This document shows, piece by piece, positions 1 to 8,471 of a stretch of DNA of 64,000 bases. Position 1 is the stretch's first letter. Every line of letters begins with the position of its first letter. Under the pieces are notes generated by a model. The model was not told the DNA's origin and searched no databases. It saw only the letters and a program-made list of their open reading frames with translations. The position numbers and the translations under genes are program-made. The DNA is from Amycolatopsis sulphurea (GTDB lineage: Bacteria > Actinomycetota > Actinomycetes > Mycobacteriales > Pseudonocardiaceae), in assembly GCF_002564045.1 (NCBI RefSeq), contig NZ_PDJK01000002.1, positions 2,542,001-2,606,000 of the forward strand, given 5' to 3'.

Positions 1-59
1 CGATTTGACCGTGCACGAAGACCGCTGAACAGGCACTACGTGGGTGAGGGGCGACAGGG

Positions 60-2219
60 ATGGGGTTGATCGACTTCCCGCCGGCTTGGCAGGGCATTGT
101 CGACAAGGCGAAGAAGGTCGACGGCATCAAGCCGGAGTCGATCGAGAAGGCCGCACAGCAGTTCAAAGACGCCGCGCAGCAGGCAGGCGATCACAGCGCG
201 GCGATGAAGTCCTCCACGGATTCGCTCGCGGACGGCGTCTGGAAGGGCGACGCGGCAGACGCGTTCGTCGGTTATGTCCGGCAGATCACTTCCGCCGGCG
301 ACAAGGTGCAGGGGCACCTCGCCGACGTCGGCAATGATCTGAGCAAGCTGTCGCAGGATCTCAGCGGCGTGAAGAACAAGGTCACCAGCGCGCTGGACGA
401 CGCGCACAAGTCGATCGACGCTCGCATCAAGGCCGAGACGGCGAAGGCGCAGAACGCGCAGAACGCCGAGGCGGCGTACGCGAAGTCGGACAAGAGCGGT
501 CCCGCGCCGAGCCCCACGTCGCAGTCGATCATCGACGCGGCGAACAAGGCGAACGAAGCGGACGCCACGAAGGCGCAGCAGACCATCGATCCGCTGCTCG
601 AACAGGCCGACGGCATGGTCAAGTCGTCGCAGCAGCTGATGCAGACCCAGATCGAGGGCGGCTACTCGAAGGTCCCGCTGCCCGGCTCGGACGGCACGAT
701 CCCGCAGAGCACCGGCGGCCTGCACACCAGTCACGGCGGCGGTGGTGGCGGTGGCCACCACAGCGGCGGTGGTGGGGGCGGCGGTGGCGGTGGTCTCGGC
801 CCGAGCGGCGGCCCGCCCTCCTCCCCGCCGCCGGGGAACGTGCAGCAGTGGATCGACGAGGCGATCAAGGAGCTGCAGGCCGCCGGGGTCAACGTGACCG
901 AGGCAGATGTCAAGAACATCTGGGCGATCATCCAGCACGAGTCCGGCGGGAACCCGAACGCGATCAACAACTGGGACTGCGTTCCCCTCGACACGGCGAT
1001 CCTGACCCGGCGTGGCCTGCTCAAGCACGGCGATGTCCTGGTGGGCGACGAAACCATCGGCTACAACCCGGCGACCGGCCGTAGCGAGTGGACCCGGATC
1101 ACCCGGGTTGTGCACCACGAGAACGCGCGGCTGGTCCGGATCGCGAACAGCCGCTGGCAGGCGACCACGACGCCGAATCACCGCTGGCTGACGGTTCCGC
1201 GGGTTGGTGTCGCGCAAGCCGGGCAGCCGCGTACGGAAACTCAGGCCGCGGTGGGCGTAGCTGTGCACCCCGAATCGGCTAGGACCGCGTACGCGACCGA
1301 AGGGCGCTTCGTCACCACCGACGAGGTGGCCGATGGCGATCGGCTCCTGCTGTCCGCGGCCGCGGAGACCGGAGAAGGTTTGGACGTGACCGTGCGGGAG
1401 GCCGCCCTCCTCGGCTGGATCGCCGGCGACGGGCGCGTCGAGAGCCGGCAACACCGTCCGACGATGTCGATCGCACAGTCGAAATCGGCTGCGGCCGGCG
1501 AGATCCGGGAGCTGCTCGCCGACGTTCCGCATGTCGAGTATCTCGACGATCAAGGCGGCCCGCGGTACCAGTTCCGTCTCGACCACGATTACGCGCAGGA
1601 TTTGCTGCGGCGGGCGGGAAATCCGAAGTCGGAGGCGTTCGCTCAGGTACTCGCGATGTCGGCACTGCAGCGGGCCGCCTGGCTCGAAGCCGTGATCGAC
1701 GCGGAGGGCGCCTGGTACGACGAGCCGGGCCGGCCGGCGCCGAAGGTGACGATCCACCGGGCTCCGGGTGAAGTGCTCGAAGCCATCGTGCTCGCGGTCT
1801 ACCTTTCCGGCGCGCGGCCGCGAGTGTCCTTTGTGGACCAGACGGATACCTGGCAGCTGGAGGCATCGGTGCGGGCGAACCGCCCCGTCGTCTCCGGTGG
1901 ATCGCTCCGCCGGGAGGAGGCCGGTCGCGGGGACGTCTGGTGCGTCACCACCGAACTCGGCACCTGGACCGCACGCGAGGGCGAGCACTTCTACCTCACC
2001 GGGAACTCGAACGCGGCCGCCGGGCATCCGTCCAAGGGCCTGATGCAGTGCATCGACTCCACGTTCAACGCGCACAAGCTTCCCGGGCACGACAACATCT
2101 ACAACCCGGTGGACAACATCATCGCCGGGGTCCGGTACTCGATCGACCGGTACGGCTCGATGGGCAACGTGCCGGGGATCGCCGCGATGGCGCACGGCGG
2201 CGCGTACCGGGGGTACTGA
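60..2219 (+). CDS. WXG100-domain SLT transglycosylase interrupted by an intein
   Basis: 719 aa precursor. Residues 1-130 are an alpha-helical WXG100-like region with W61-K62-G63, the hallmark of type VII (ESX-like) substrates. An Ala-rich helical stretch and a Gly/His linker (225-250) lead to a lytic transglycosylase (SLT/Rpf-like) domain from about residue 260. The motif QHESGG carries the probable catalytic Glu294. The domain is broken after Asp306 by a 343-residue intein and resumes at Ser650 (SNAAAGHPSKGLMQ), running to the C-terminus, so the spliced product would be 376 aa. The expected role is peptidoglycan cleavage outside the membrane after T7SS-type export. The ATG at 60 follows a GAGGGG ribosome site. 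No other T7SS gene is adjacent. Domain assignments are strong; the actual export route is inferred. Confidence 0.9.
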   Translation: MGLIDFPPAWQGIVDKAKKVDGIKPESIEKAAQQFKDAAQQAGDHSAAMKSSTDSLADGVWKGDAADAFVGYVRQITSAGDKVQGHLADVGNDLSKLSQDLSGVKNKVTSALDDAHKSIDARIKAETAKAQNAQNAEAAYAKSDKSGPAPSPTSQSIIDAANKANEADATKAQQTIDPLLEQADGMVKSSQQLMQTQIEGGYSKVPLPGSDGTIPQSTGGLHTSHGGGGGGGHHSGGGGGGGGGGLGPSGGPPSSPPPGNVQQWIDEAIKELQAAGVNVTEADVKNIWAIIQHESGGNPNAINNWDCVPLDTAILTRRGLLKHGDVLVGDETIGYNPATGRSEWTRITRVVHHENARLVRIANSRWQATTTPNHRWLTVPRVGVAQAGQPRTETQAAVGVAVHPESARTAYATEGRFVTTDEVADGDRLLLSAAAETGEGLDVTVREAALLGWIAGDGRVESRQHRPTMSIAQSKSAAAGEIRELLADVPHVEYLDDQGGPRYQFRLDHDYAQDLLRRAGNPKSEAFAQVLAMSALQRAAWLEAVIDAEGAWYDEPGRPAPKVTIHRAPGEVLEAIVLAVYLSGARPRVSFVDQTDTWQLEASVRANRPVVSGGSLRREEAGRGDVWCVTTELGTWTAREGEHFYLTGNSNAAAGHPSKGLMQCIDSTFNAHKLPGHDNIYNPVDNIIAGVRYSIDRYGSMGNVPGIAAMAHGGAYRGY
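978..2006 (+). other. Intein with LAGLIDADG homing endonuclease domain
   Basis: In-frame 343-residue insertion (precursor residues 307-649). It starts with Cys307 in a block A motif (CVPLDTAILT) and has a block B TPNH motif with His374. Two LAGLIDADG helices are visible, LLGWIAGDG near 451-458 and WLEAVIDAEG at 541-550, and it ends LTGN before extein Ser650. The penultimate residue is Gly648, not the usual His, a variant seen in some phage and actinobacterial inteins. Joining Asp306 to Ser650 rebuilds an unbroken SLT motif (INNWD/SNAAAG). Both acidic endonuclease motifs are kept, so homing activity is possible. Confidence 0.92.
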
Positions 2220-2228
2220 CCCGTCATC

Positions 2229-2265
2229 GAGTGCCGAGAACGGCGTCCGGCCGTTCTCGGCACTC
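2229..2265 (+). terminator. Hairpin terminator after the SLT gene
   Basis: A perfect 16 bp inverted repeat (GAGTGCCGAGAACGGC and its complement) with a 5 nt loop starts 9 bp after the stop codon. It has no U-tract, which is common for actinobacterial terminators. Confidence 0.75.
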
Positions 2266-2325
2266 ATACGGCGGTTCCGGGGGTATTTCCGCAAACCGGC
2301 CGATCCGGTGGCCTGGGACGCGCGG

Positions 2326-2559
2326 AGTCTGTGAGGGACCCTGCGCCGACCGCGGAGGTCCGTGAAGGTCTGTGAAGGGCCCCTTCACGGACTCTGAGAC
2401 AGGTCCGGCGCACAGCGCGAGGTGGTCGCGCATCTCGAACACCGCCGCATCGTCCGTTGCCGGGCGTGGTCGACGAAGATGGCAGGTGCCGTCGATGATG
2501 ACGCGGCAGCCACGGCTCTCTGCTGATCACGGGCCTCGACCAACTCTGCCGGGCCCCTG
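2326..2559 (+). repeat. MITE-like module, copy A
   Basis: First of six related intergenic modules. It has the shared body (GGAGGTCCGTGAAGG, then GATGACGCGGCAGCCACGG, then CTCTGCTGATCACGGG) and the right end AACTCTGCCGGGCCCCTG. The left terminal repeat is missing or degraded, and only one arm of the central palindrome remains. I found no flanking duplication. It fills most of the 353 bp between the SLT and aminotransferase genes; no gene is visible there. Confidence 0.7.
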
Positions 2560-2618
2560 GCGCCTTCCCCAGTGAGGCCGGTCCTGGGCGCCGGACGTGC
2601 GGGCTTTAGCCTGGCGAC

Positions 2619-3785
2619 ATGGTCGACCTTGGTACTTTCGGCGGTCCCGCGCTGCGGGCGGGCGTGCCTCCTTTCCACGTGATGGACGTGCTGTCCGCAG
2701 CGCAGGCCCGGCAGCGCAGCCACGGCGACGTCGTGTCGCTCGCTGCCGGGCAGCCGTCCGTGCCCGCGCCGGAGCCGGTGCGGCGGGCTGCGAGCGAGGC
2801 GCTGGGTAAGCAAACCCTCGGCTACACCGAGCAGCTCGGCATCCCTGAGCTGCGCGAAGCCGTCGCCGGGCACTACCGGCGCACTTACGACGTGGACGTG
2901 GCGGCGCAGGACGTCGTGATGACCACCGGCTCGTCCGGCGGGTTCCTGCTGTCCTTCCTGAGCGCGTTCGACCCCGGTGCGCGGGTCGCGATGGCGCGGC
3001 CGGGCTACCCGGCCTACCGCAACCTGCTGAACGTGCTGGGCTGTGAGGTGGTCGAGTTCCCGACCACGGCGGAGACGAACTTCCAGCCCACCGTCGAGCT
3101 GCTCGACCGGCTCGGCCCGCTCGACGGGCTGATCGTGGCCAGCCCGGCCAACCCGACCGGCACCGTGCTGCCGCCCGGCGAGCTGGCCGCGATCTCCGGG
3201 TGGTGTGCTTCACACGGGGTCCAGCTCATCAGTGACGAGATCTACCACGGCATCACCTACGGCGCGCAGCTCGACTGTGCCTGGCAGTACAGCCGGGAAG
3301 CCCTCGTGCTCGGCTCGTTCTCGAAGTACTTCGCGATGACCGGCTGGCGGCTCGGGTGGATGCTGGCGCCGGCCCGGCTGCACCGCTCGATCGACGTGCT
3401 GACCGGCAACTTCACCATCTGCCCACCGGCGCTCTCGCAGCATGCGGCCGTCGCGGCGTTCACCCCTGAGTCCTATGCGGAGGCTGACGCGCACGTCGCG
3501 CGCTACCGCGGCAACCGCGACCGGCTGTTCGCCGGGCTTCGCAGCATCGGGCTCGACAAGCTCGCCCCGGCCGACGGCGCCTTCTACGCGTACGCGGACG
3601 TCTCTGCGTACACAACGGACAGCTTGAGCTGGTGCCAGCGGCTGCTCGCGGACACCGGGGTCGCAATCATCCCCGGGATCGACTTCGACCCGGTCGACGG
3701 TGGCCGGTTCGTGCGGTTTTCCTTCGCCGGAGCAGCGGAAGACATCGACGAGGCGGTGCGCCGGCTGGGCACCTGGCTGGGGTGA
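2619..3785 (+). CDS. PLP-dependent class I/II aminotransferase
   Basis: 388 aa, the usual length for fold-type I aspartate-aminotransferase-like enzymes. The substrate-side motif SPANPTGTVL, the cofactor Asp/Tyr segment ISDEIYHGI and the Schiff-base Lys236 in SFSKYFAMTGWRLG are all present. A C-terminal Arg motif (GRFVRFSFA) should bind the substrate carboxylate. It would transfer amino groups between an amino acid and a 2-oxo acid in the cytosol; the specific substrate cannot be read from sequence. The ATG at 2619 is the first start after repeat copy A. It stands alone, with a short hairpin just after it. Confidence 0.88.
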   Translation: MVDLGTFGGPALRAGVPPFHVMDVLSAAQARQRSHGDVVSLAAGQPSVPAPEPVRRAASEALGKQTLGYTEQLGIPELREAVAGHYRRTYDVDVAAQDVVMTTGSSGGFLLSFLSAFDPGARVAMARPGYPAYRNLLNVLGCEVVEFPTTAETNFQPTVELLDRLGPLDGLIVASPANPTGTVLPPGELAAISGWCASHGVQLISDEIYHGITYGAQLDCAWQYSREALVLGSFSKYFAMTGWRLGWMLAPARLHRSIDVLTGNFTICPPALSQHAAVAAFTPESYAEADAHVARYRGNRDRLFAGLRSIGLDKLAPADGAFYAYADVSAYTTDSLSWCQRLLADTGVAIIPGIDFDPVDGGRFVRFSFAGAAEDIDEAVRRLGTWLG

Positions 3786-3791
3786 ACACCG

Positions 3792-3817
3792 TCAGGGGAA
3801 CCCGGAGAAACCCCTGA
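3792..3817 (+). terminator. Short hairpin after the aminotransferase
   Basis: Inverted repeat TCAGGGG/CCCCTGA (7 bp stem, 12 nt loop) starting 7 bp past the stop codon. A plausible weak terminator. Confidence 0.45.
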
Positions 3818-3908
3818 ACGTTGACTCGGAAAGGCGCGTTTCCGGCGGTGAAGTGGCACGCTGGAGGGCACCGGGCCGAGATGGCACGGAACGGCACTCG
3901 GAGGGGCC

Positions 3909-4094
3909 ATGTTCTGGAAGATCGTCGGAGGACTCATCGTCGCGTGGATCGCCTTCATGGTGCTCGGCGGGATCCTCGGGTTCGTGTTCAAAACGGTGCT
4001 GTGGATCGCGATCATCGGCGGTGCGGTGTTCCTGGGCACCGCCGCCTACGGCGCGATCTCCGGCCGGAAGAATTCCAAGCGGATCAATGGCTGA
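3909..4094 (+). CDS. Small two-segment membrane protein
   Basis: 61 aa with two hydrophobic stretches, about residues 5-25 and 27-48, separated by a single Lys (VFKTVLW). The tail is basic and polar (SGRKNSKR). The start ATG follows a GGAGGGGCC ribosome site at close spacing, which supports real translation. I do not recognise a family. It could be a small stress or envelope protein; nothing nearby indicates a partner, and it ends against a convergent gene with a palindrome between them. Confidence 0.65.
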   Translation: MFWKIVGGLIVAWIAFMVLGGILGFVFKTVLWIAIIGGAVFLGTAAYGAISGRKNSKRING

Positions 4095-4106
4095 CATGAG
4101 GTGAAA

Positions 4107-4159
4107 GCTGTGAAGGGGCCCTGCACGGACTCTGAGTCCGTGCAGGACCCCTTCACAGC
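4107..4159. repeat. Stand-alone 53 bp palindrome between convergent genes
   Basis: GCTGTGAAGGGGCCCTGCAC, then a GGACTCTGAGTCC centre, then the near-perfect complement. It lies between the stops of the small membrane protein (+) and the HAD gene (-), where it can end transcription from both sides. Compared with other copies both arms carry TGCAC/GTGCA in place of TTCAC/GTGAA. This is a compensatory pair that preserves the stem. Confidence 0.85.
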
Positions 4160-4166
4160 CATGGGA

Positions 4167-4748
4167 TCAGCCCAGCGCGGCGCGGGCGGCCTCGGCGCCG
4201 TTCCATACATGCGCGCGCAGGCCGACCGCTCGCGCTCCGTCCACATTGGACGCTCGGTCGTCGAAGAACAGGCACTCGCCGGGTTCGGCGCCGAGCTGCG
4301 CCAGCAGCAGCCGGTAGATCTCCGCGTCCGGCTTCGCGCATCGCACGTCGCCGGAGAACATCGTGTGGCGGAACAGCTTCGCCCACTCCTGCTCGCGCAC
4401 CCAGGCACCGAAGGTGACCGAGGCGTTGGACAGCAAGGCAAGCGACGCACCGGCCTCGGCCAGCGATTCGAGCAGGTCGAGCGCCTCCGTGGTCAGGTGT
4501 GACCAGCCCGCCACGTCCAGCGCGGTGAGTTCGGCCGAGAGCGCCTCGTCCACCTGCACGCCGAGGCGCTCCCCGATCGCGGTCCAGTAGGCGAGGTCGG
4601 TCGATCCCCGGTCGTAGGGTTCGCGCAGCTCCCAGTACACCGGCTCGAAGTCCTCGGCCGGCACGCCGGTCACAGCGGCCAGTTTCGGTACAGCCGTAGT
4701 GCGAGTGCACAGCACTTCGCCGTAGTCGAACACGATCCAGTGGGACAC
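4167..4748 (-). CDS. HAD-superfamily hydrolase
   Basis: 193 aa HAD subfamily IA-like protein. Motif I is FDYGEV with nucleophile Asp8; the second Asp of the usual DxD is Gly10, as in several haloacid-dehalogenase/epoxide-hydrolase-type members. Motif II is LLSNAS, the Lys is in CAKPDAEIY, and motif IV is FFDDRASN. The predicted reaction is hydrolysis of a small phosphate or halo-organic compound through an aspartyl intermediate; loss of the second Asp makes classic phosphatase chemistry less certain. It starts 17 bp after the threonine aldolase gene and is probably co-transcribed with it. Confidence 0.82.
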   Translation of the reverse strand: MSHWIVFDYGEVLCTRTTAVPKLAAVTGVPAEDFEPVYWELREPYDRGSTDLAYWTAIGERLGVQVDEALSAELTALDVAGWSHLTTEALDLLESLAEAGASLALLSNASVTFGAWVREQEWAKLFRHTMFSGDVRCAKPDAEIYRLLLAQLGAEPGECLFFDDRASNVDGARAVGLRAHVWNGAEAARAALG

Positions 4749-4764
4749 GTGACTTCCCCGGGGG

Positions 4765-5787
4765 TCAGGCGCCGGTCTTGAGACGGCGCAGCGTTTCGTC
4801 GATATCCGTGGCGGAAAGGTCGCGGTGCGTGGTGAACCGCACCTTGCCCGCCATCGGCACGGTGCGGATGCCGAGCGACTCCAGCCAGCCCAACGCGGTG
4901 GGCAGATCCGGTACCTCGGCGAGCACGATGTTGGTCTCCGGCGTGTTCACGCCCCAGCCGTGTTCGGCGAGCCCGGTGGCGAGCCGCCGGGCGAACTCGT
5001 GTGTCGCGGCCAGCTCGCCGGTCCGGTCCAGCGCGACCAGGCAGGCCGCGGCGAGCACACCGCCTTGCCGCACGCCGCCGCCGAGCATCTGCCGCATCCG
5101 GCGGGCACGTTCGACGAAGTCCTTGCTGCCCGCGACCACGGAACCGACCGGCGCCCCGAGCCCCTTGCTGAAACACGCCGACACGGTGTCGACGCCGACG
5201 GTCAGCGCCGCGGGAGGCACCTGCAGCGCCACTGCCGCGTGCCAGATCCGGGCGCCGTCCAGGTGCACGGCGAGCCCGGCCTGTTTCGCGACGGACAGTA
5301 GTTGCGCGTGTTCGTCCGGCGGCGTGACCGCGCCACCAGCGGCGTTGTGCGTGTTCTCCAGGCACAGCAGCGTGGTGCGAAGCGTGAAATACGGCCCGGT
5401 GCTGCCGATCGCGGCGGCCAGCGTGTCCGGGGTGGGACGGCCGGGGCCTGCGTCGTGTTCGAGCGGATCCGGCATCCCACCGGCCAGCCAGGCGGCCGAA
5501 CCGAGTTCGTTGGCGAGCACGTGCGCACCGCGGGTGGCGAGGAACCGGTCACCGCGCTGGAGGTGCAGGCTCAGCGCGATCAGGTTCGCCATGGTCCCGC
5601 TCGGCGTCCACAGCGCGGCCGGCATGCCGAGCACCTGCGCGGCACGCCGTTCCAGCTCGGCGACGGTCGGATCGGTGCCGATGACGTTGTCGTCGACTTC
5701 GGCCTCCGCCATCGCCTGGCGCATCGCCTGGTCCGGACGGGTGACGGTGTCGGAGCGGAAGTCGATCGGCCGGGCAGTACTGGTCAC
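4765..5787 (-). CDS. ltaE: Low-specificity L-threonine aldolase
   Basis: 340 aa fold-type I PLP enzyme that splits threonine or allo-threonine to glycine and acetaldehyde. The N-terminal FRSDTVTRP motif, the PLP Asp segment HLDGARIWH (Asp177) and the Schiff-base Lys208 in ACFSKGLGAPVG are typical. The GTG at 5787 places FRSDT at the usual distance from the N-terminus; the reading frame stays open far upstream, but those codons look non-coding. It lies upstream of the HAD gene and is divergent from the ECF sigma gene. Confidence 0.88.
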   Translation of the reverse strand: MTSTARPIDFRSDTVTRPDQAMRQAMAEAEVDDNVIGTDPTVAELERRAAQVLGMPAALWTPSGTMANLIALSLHLQRGDRFLATRGAHVLANELGSAAWLAGGMPDPLEHDAGPGRPTPDTLAAAIGSTGPYFTLRTTLLCLENTHNAAGGAVTPPDEHAQLLSVAKQAGLAVHLDGARIWHAAVALQVPPAALTVGVDTVSACFSKGLGAPVGSVVAGSKDFVERARRMRQMLGGGVRQGGVLAAACLVALDRTGELAATHEFARRLATGLAEHGWGVNTPETNIVLAEVPDLPTALGWLESLGIRTVPMAGKVRFTTHRDLSATDIDETLRRLKTGA

Positions 5788-5920
5788 GAACCGATCACAG
5801 CACAACTCCGGAGCGGGATTCAATGCACTCGGGTGGAACGAACCCGGTTGATCGTGCAACCGTGTATGCCCCCGGTTCCGTCTTCCAGGCGGACCTGTCA
5901 CGAGTGGAGCTGCAGAGCGC

Positions 5921-6430
5921 GTGGACCAGCGCGACGAACAGGAGTTCGCGGAGTACTTCGCCGCGAAGCGGGAGGCTGTCCGCCGGACCGCGTACCTGCT
6001 CTGCGGTGATTGGCACAAGGCCGACGACCTCGCCCAGACCGCGTTCGTCGCGCTGCACCGGAGGTGGAAGAAGATCAGGGACCGGGCGGCCACCGATGCG
6101 TACCTGCGCAAGACGCTGGTCCGCGCGGTGATCGACGAATCGCGCCGGCCGTGGCGGCGGGAGCGGCAGACCGAGGTGCTGCCGGAACCGGTCTCCGACG
6201 GCCCCGGCGTGGCCGAGCGCGTGGCGAACCGGGAAGACCTGCTCGCCGCGCTGAAGGAGGTGCCGCGCAAGCAGCGGGCGGTGCTGGTGCTGCGGTATTT
6301 CGACGGGCTCGACGTGAGCGCCGCGGCGAAGGCGCTCGGCTGCAGCGAGGGCAACGTGAAGAGCCAGACGGCGCGTGGGCTGGCGAACCTGCGGCAGGTG
6401 CTGGACCGGGAGGTGGAGCCGAATGGATGA
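5921..6430 (+). CDS. ECF-type RNA polymerase sigma factor (SigE-like family)
   Basis: 169 aa with sigma region 2 (about residues 8-75, including DDLAQTAFVALHRRW) and region 4 (about 105-160, including LPRKQRAVLVLRY-like and GCSEGNVKSQTARG helix-turn-helix segments). This size and spacing match small actinobacterial ECF factors. The GTG start at 5921 follows a weak GGAG site. The next gene overlaps its last codons and encodes a single-span membrane protein, the common arrangement for a sigma factor with a membrane regulator. Target genes cannot be told from the window. Confidence 0.88.
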   Translation: MDQRDEQEFAEYFAAKREAVRRTAYLLCGDWHKADDLAQTAFVALHRRWKKIRDRAATDAYLRKTLVRAVIDESRRPWRRERQTEVLPEPVSDGPGVAERVANREDLLAALKEVPRKQRAVLVLRYFDGLDVSAAAKALGCSEGNVKSQTARGLANLRQVLDREVEPNG

Positions 6431-7124
6431 GCACGACCTGGAGAAGCTGCTCTCCGGCGCTCCCGGCGAGATCCCGCCGGCCGGTTTCGACCTGGCGGAC
6501 GTGGTCCGGCGTTCGCAGCGCGAGACGCTCCGCCGGCGCAACCGGATCGCCGTGGGTGCCGCTGCGGTGCTCGTGGCCGCGGGTTTCGGCACCTGGGGAA
6601 TCGTCGGCAGTGTGGGTGATACATCCGGTTCGTCCCCGGTCATGAATTCAGCCGACGGACCGGCGCAACCCAGTGGTCCGGCCGCACGTCCTTTCGGTAC
6701 CGGGGGTAACCAGAACTTCCCGTCTCCGCAGTCTCGGCAGGGAGACAGCGGGAACGGGAAGACCGGCCCTGTGGCCGAAGGCACCCACGGGTGCGCACGG
6801 GTGGACTGGGAGCTCGCCACAGCCCTCGCTGGCGAGCTCCCAGGCCACTTGATCCCTGCCAATGCCTCCCCGGGTAGCGCCTGTACGACGGATTCGCGCG
6901 GCGCCGGGTTCCCACTTCCGGACGGCGCGATCTCGGCCGCGGTGTTCCCCTCGGGCCGGCCGGTCGTAGTGCCCGCCCAGCCCGCCGGATCGCGTACGGT
7001 GCAGCACGCGGCCGCCGGGGGCGGGACTGTGGTGCTGGTCAGTGTGCCGGGGACGAGCGGGCAGCCGCCGCCGTTCGCGGCCGAGCTGGACCGGCTCGTC
7101 GCCGGGCTGGCTGCGCGGTTCTGA
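6423..7124 (+). CDS. Membrane-anchored partner of the ECF sigma factor (putative anti-sigma)
   Basis: 233 aa. The ATG at 6423 overlaps the sigma stop codon by 8 bp, suggesting translational coupling. Residues 1-40 form a short acidic cytoplasmic segment (EHDLEKLLSGAP). One membrane helix follows at about 43-62 (IAVGAAAVLVAAGFGTWGIV), then a Ser/Pro/Gly-rich extracytoplasmic part. There is no clear zinc-finger HxxxCxxC anti-sigma motif. The role as sigma regulator is inferred from position and topology only. Confidence 0.7.
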   Translation: MDEHDLEKLLSGAPGEIPPAGFDLADVVRRSQRETLRRRNRIAVGAAAVLVAAGFGTWGIVGSVGDTSGSSPVMNSADGPAQPSGPAARPFGTGGNQNFPSPQSRQGDSGNGKTGPVAEGTHGCARVDWELATALAGELPGHLIPANASPGSACTTDSRGAGFPLPDGAISAAVFPSGRPVVVPAQPAGSRTVQHAAAGGGTVVLVSVPGTSGQPPPFAAELDRLVAGLAARF

Positions 7125-7161
7125 CCTCGGCCGGCCCGCTGGGCTGGCAGAATGTGCGGCC

Positions 7162-7758
7162 ATGACGGCAGCGACCACCCCGAAGGGCGAGCGCCGCCGT
7201 GCGGCACTCGTCGAATCTGCGGCCGGACTGCTGGTCGAGGGCGGATTCGACGCCGTGCGGCACCGTGCGGTCGCCGAGCGGGCCGGGTTGCCGCTCGCCT
7301 CCACCACGTACTACTTCGATTCGCTGGAGGACCTGGTCACCGCCGCGGTCGAGCATCATTCGCAGGCCGAGCTGGCCAACGGCCGTCGCCGGCTGGACGA
7401 GCTGGCCACCCGGCACCGTGGGGTGCAGGCCACCGTGGAGCTGGTGCTGGACCTGCTGCTCGGCCCGTCCAGCGGCGACCCGGAGACGGACGCGGAAGCC
7501 GTGCTGCTGCGCTACGAACGGCTCGTGGCCACCGGGCGGCGGCCGTATCTGCGCCCGCTCATGCGTACCTTGTCCGCGCAGCTGAACGAGCTGTTGACGG
7601 AGATCTTCGCCCGCTCGGGCACCCCGGTGACCGAGGTAGCGCTGGAAAGACTGGTCGCGCTGGTCGACGGCGCGGTGGTGAACGCGTTGATCGCGGTCGA
7701 CCCGGAGCCCCGCGTGTCCGCGGCCCGTATGCTGACCGCCGCGCTGTCCGAGGACTGA
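7162..7758 (+). CDS. TetR-family transcriptional regulator
   Basis: 198 aa. The N-terminal DNA-binding domain covers residues 8-55, with the helix-turn-helix VRHRAVAERAGLPLASTTYY. The following LEDLVTAAVEHH marks the start of the ligand domain. The ATG at 7162 gives the normal short N-terminal arm. The ligand domain resembles those of regulators of small efflux or catabolic genes, but no target is adjacent: it converges on the GntR gene, with 8 bp between stops. Confidence 0.88.
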   Translation: MTAATTPKGERRRAALVESAAGLLVEGGFDAVRHRAVAERAGLPLASTTYYFDSLEDLVTAAVEHHSQAELANGRRRLDELATRHRGVQATVELVLDLLLGPSSGDPETDAEAVLLRYERLVATGRRPYLRPLMRTLSAQLNELLTEIFARSGTPVTEVALERLVALVDGAVVNALIAVDPEPRVSAARMLTAALSED

Positions 7759-7766
7759 GGCTGGTT

Positions 7767-8471
7767 CTACGGTTTCCGGCCGCGGGCTTGGTTGAGATCT
7801 TCGTGGGATTTCGTCACCAGCGCCAACATCGCTGATTCCGCGGCGTCCGGATCGCGGGCGACGATGGCGTCCAGCACCTTGCGGTGGCTCGGTACCGGGT
7901 CGCCGGTGGTCGGGGCGTGGTGCACGATCCGGTCTCGTTCGGTGAGCCCGATCGCGAGCACGCGCTCGACCTGGCGCAGGAAGTTGTTGTGGGTAGCGGC
8001 CATCAGTGCTCGGTGGAAAGACAGATCGGCCTCGACGCTGGCGTCCGGATCGGACTTCGCGGCGGCCATCCGGTCGAGCGCGCTTCGCAGCGCCGCGAGG
8101 TCCTCGTCTCCGGCGCGTTCTGCCGCGAGCCGTGCCGCCGAGGGTTCCACCACGGTGCGTGCCTCGGTCAGCTCGTCGAACAGGGCCGGGTTCCCGCTGG
8201 CCGCGGTTTGCCAGCGCATCACGTCGGCGTCGAGCAGGTTCCAGCGATCTCGCGGCTGAACGAACGTCCCGCGCTTCTGGCGTGCGTCGATCATTCCCTT
8301 TGCTGCCAGCACTTTCAGTGCTTCACGGAGCGCGGTCAGGCTGATGTCCAGCTCCTCCCGCAGGGCGGGGAGGTCGAGCACGGTGCCTTCGCCCCATGCG
8401 CCGGACAGGATGCGGGCGGCCAGCGTTTCCACGGTCTGGCCGTGCAGGCCGCGCGGGCGGTGTTCGTTCAA
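7767..8471 (-). CDS. FadR-subfamily GntR regulator, probable D-galactonate repressor (DgoR-like)
   Basis: 234 aa. The winged helix occupies about residues 8-75 (TVETLAARILSGAWGEGTVL, ISLTALREALKVLAAKGMI). An all-helical FCD ligand domain follows, with metal-site-like residues in DLSFHRAL. The TTG at 8471 is preceded by GGGGAG, and its first bases overlap the lactonase stop (TTGA), so it should be translated by coupling. Last gene of the aldolase-lactonase-gntR operon; the perfect palindrome at 10118-10136 is its likely operator. In E. coli the equivalent DgoR is relieved by D-galactonate; here that is inferred from context. Confidence 0.85.
   Translation of the reverse strand: MNEHRPRGLHGQTVETLAARILSGAWGEGTVLDLPALREELDISLTALREALKVLAAKGMIDARQKRGTFVQPRDRWNLLDADVMRWQTAASGNPALFDELTEARTVVEPSAARLAAERAGDEDLAALRSALDRMAAAKSDPDASVEADLSFHRALMAATHNNFLRQVERVLAIGLTERDRIVHHAPTTGDPVPSHRKVLDAIVARDPDAAESAMLALVTKSHEDLNQARGRKP

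Noticed and set aside
720..830. GGT/GGC tandem tract as a possible CRISPR or minisatellite
   Set aside because: It is the poly-Gly linker of the SLT protein; no regular repeats or spacers.
36..2294. Long open frame (752 codons) opposite the intein gene
   Set aside because: It mirrors the codon bias of the real + gene, contains only low-complexity Arg/Val/Asp text, and has no motif or ribosome site.
5788..6624. Upstream extension of the threonine aldolase frame
   Set aside because: It overlaps the sigma factor gene on the other strand, and the extra residues do not match the aldolase family.
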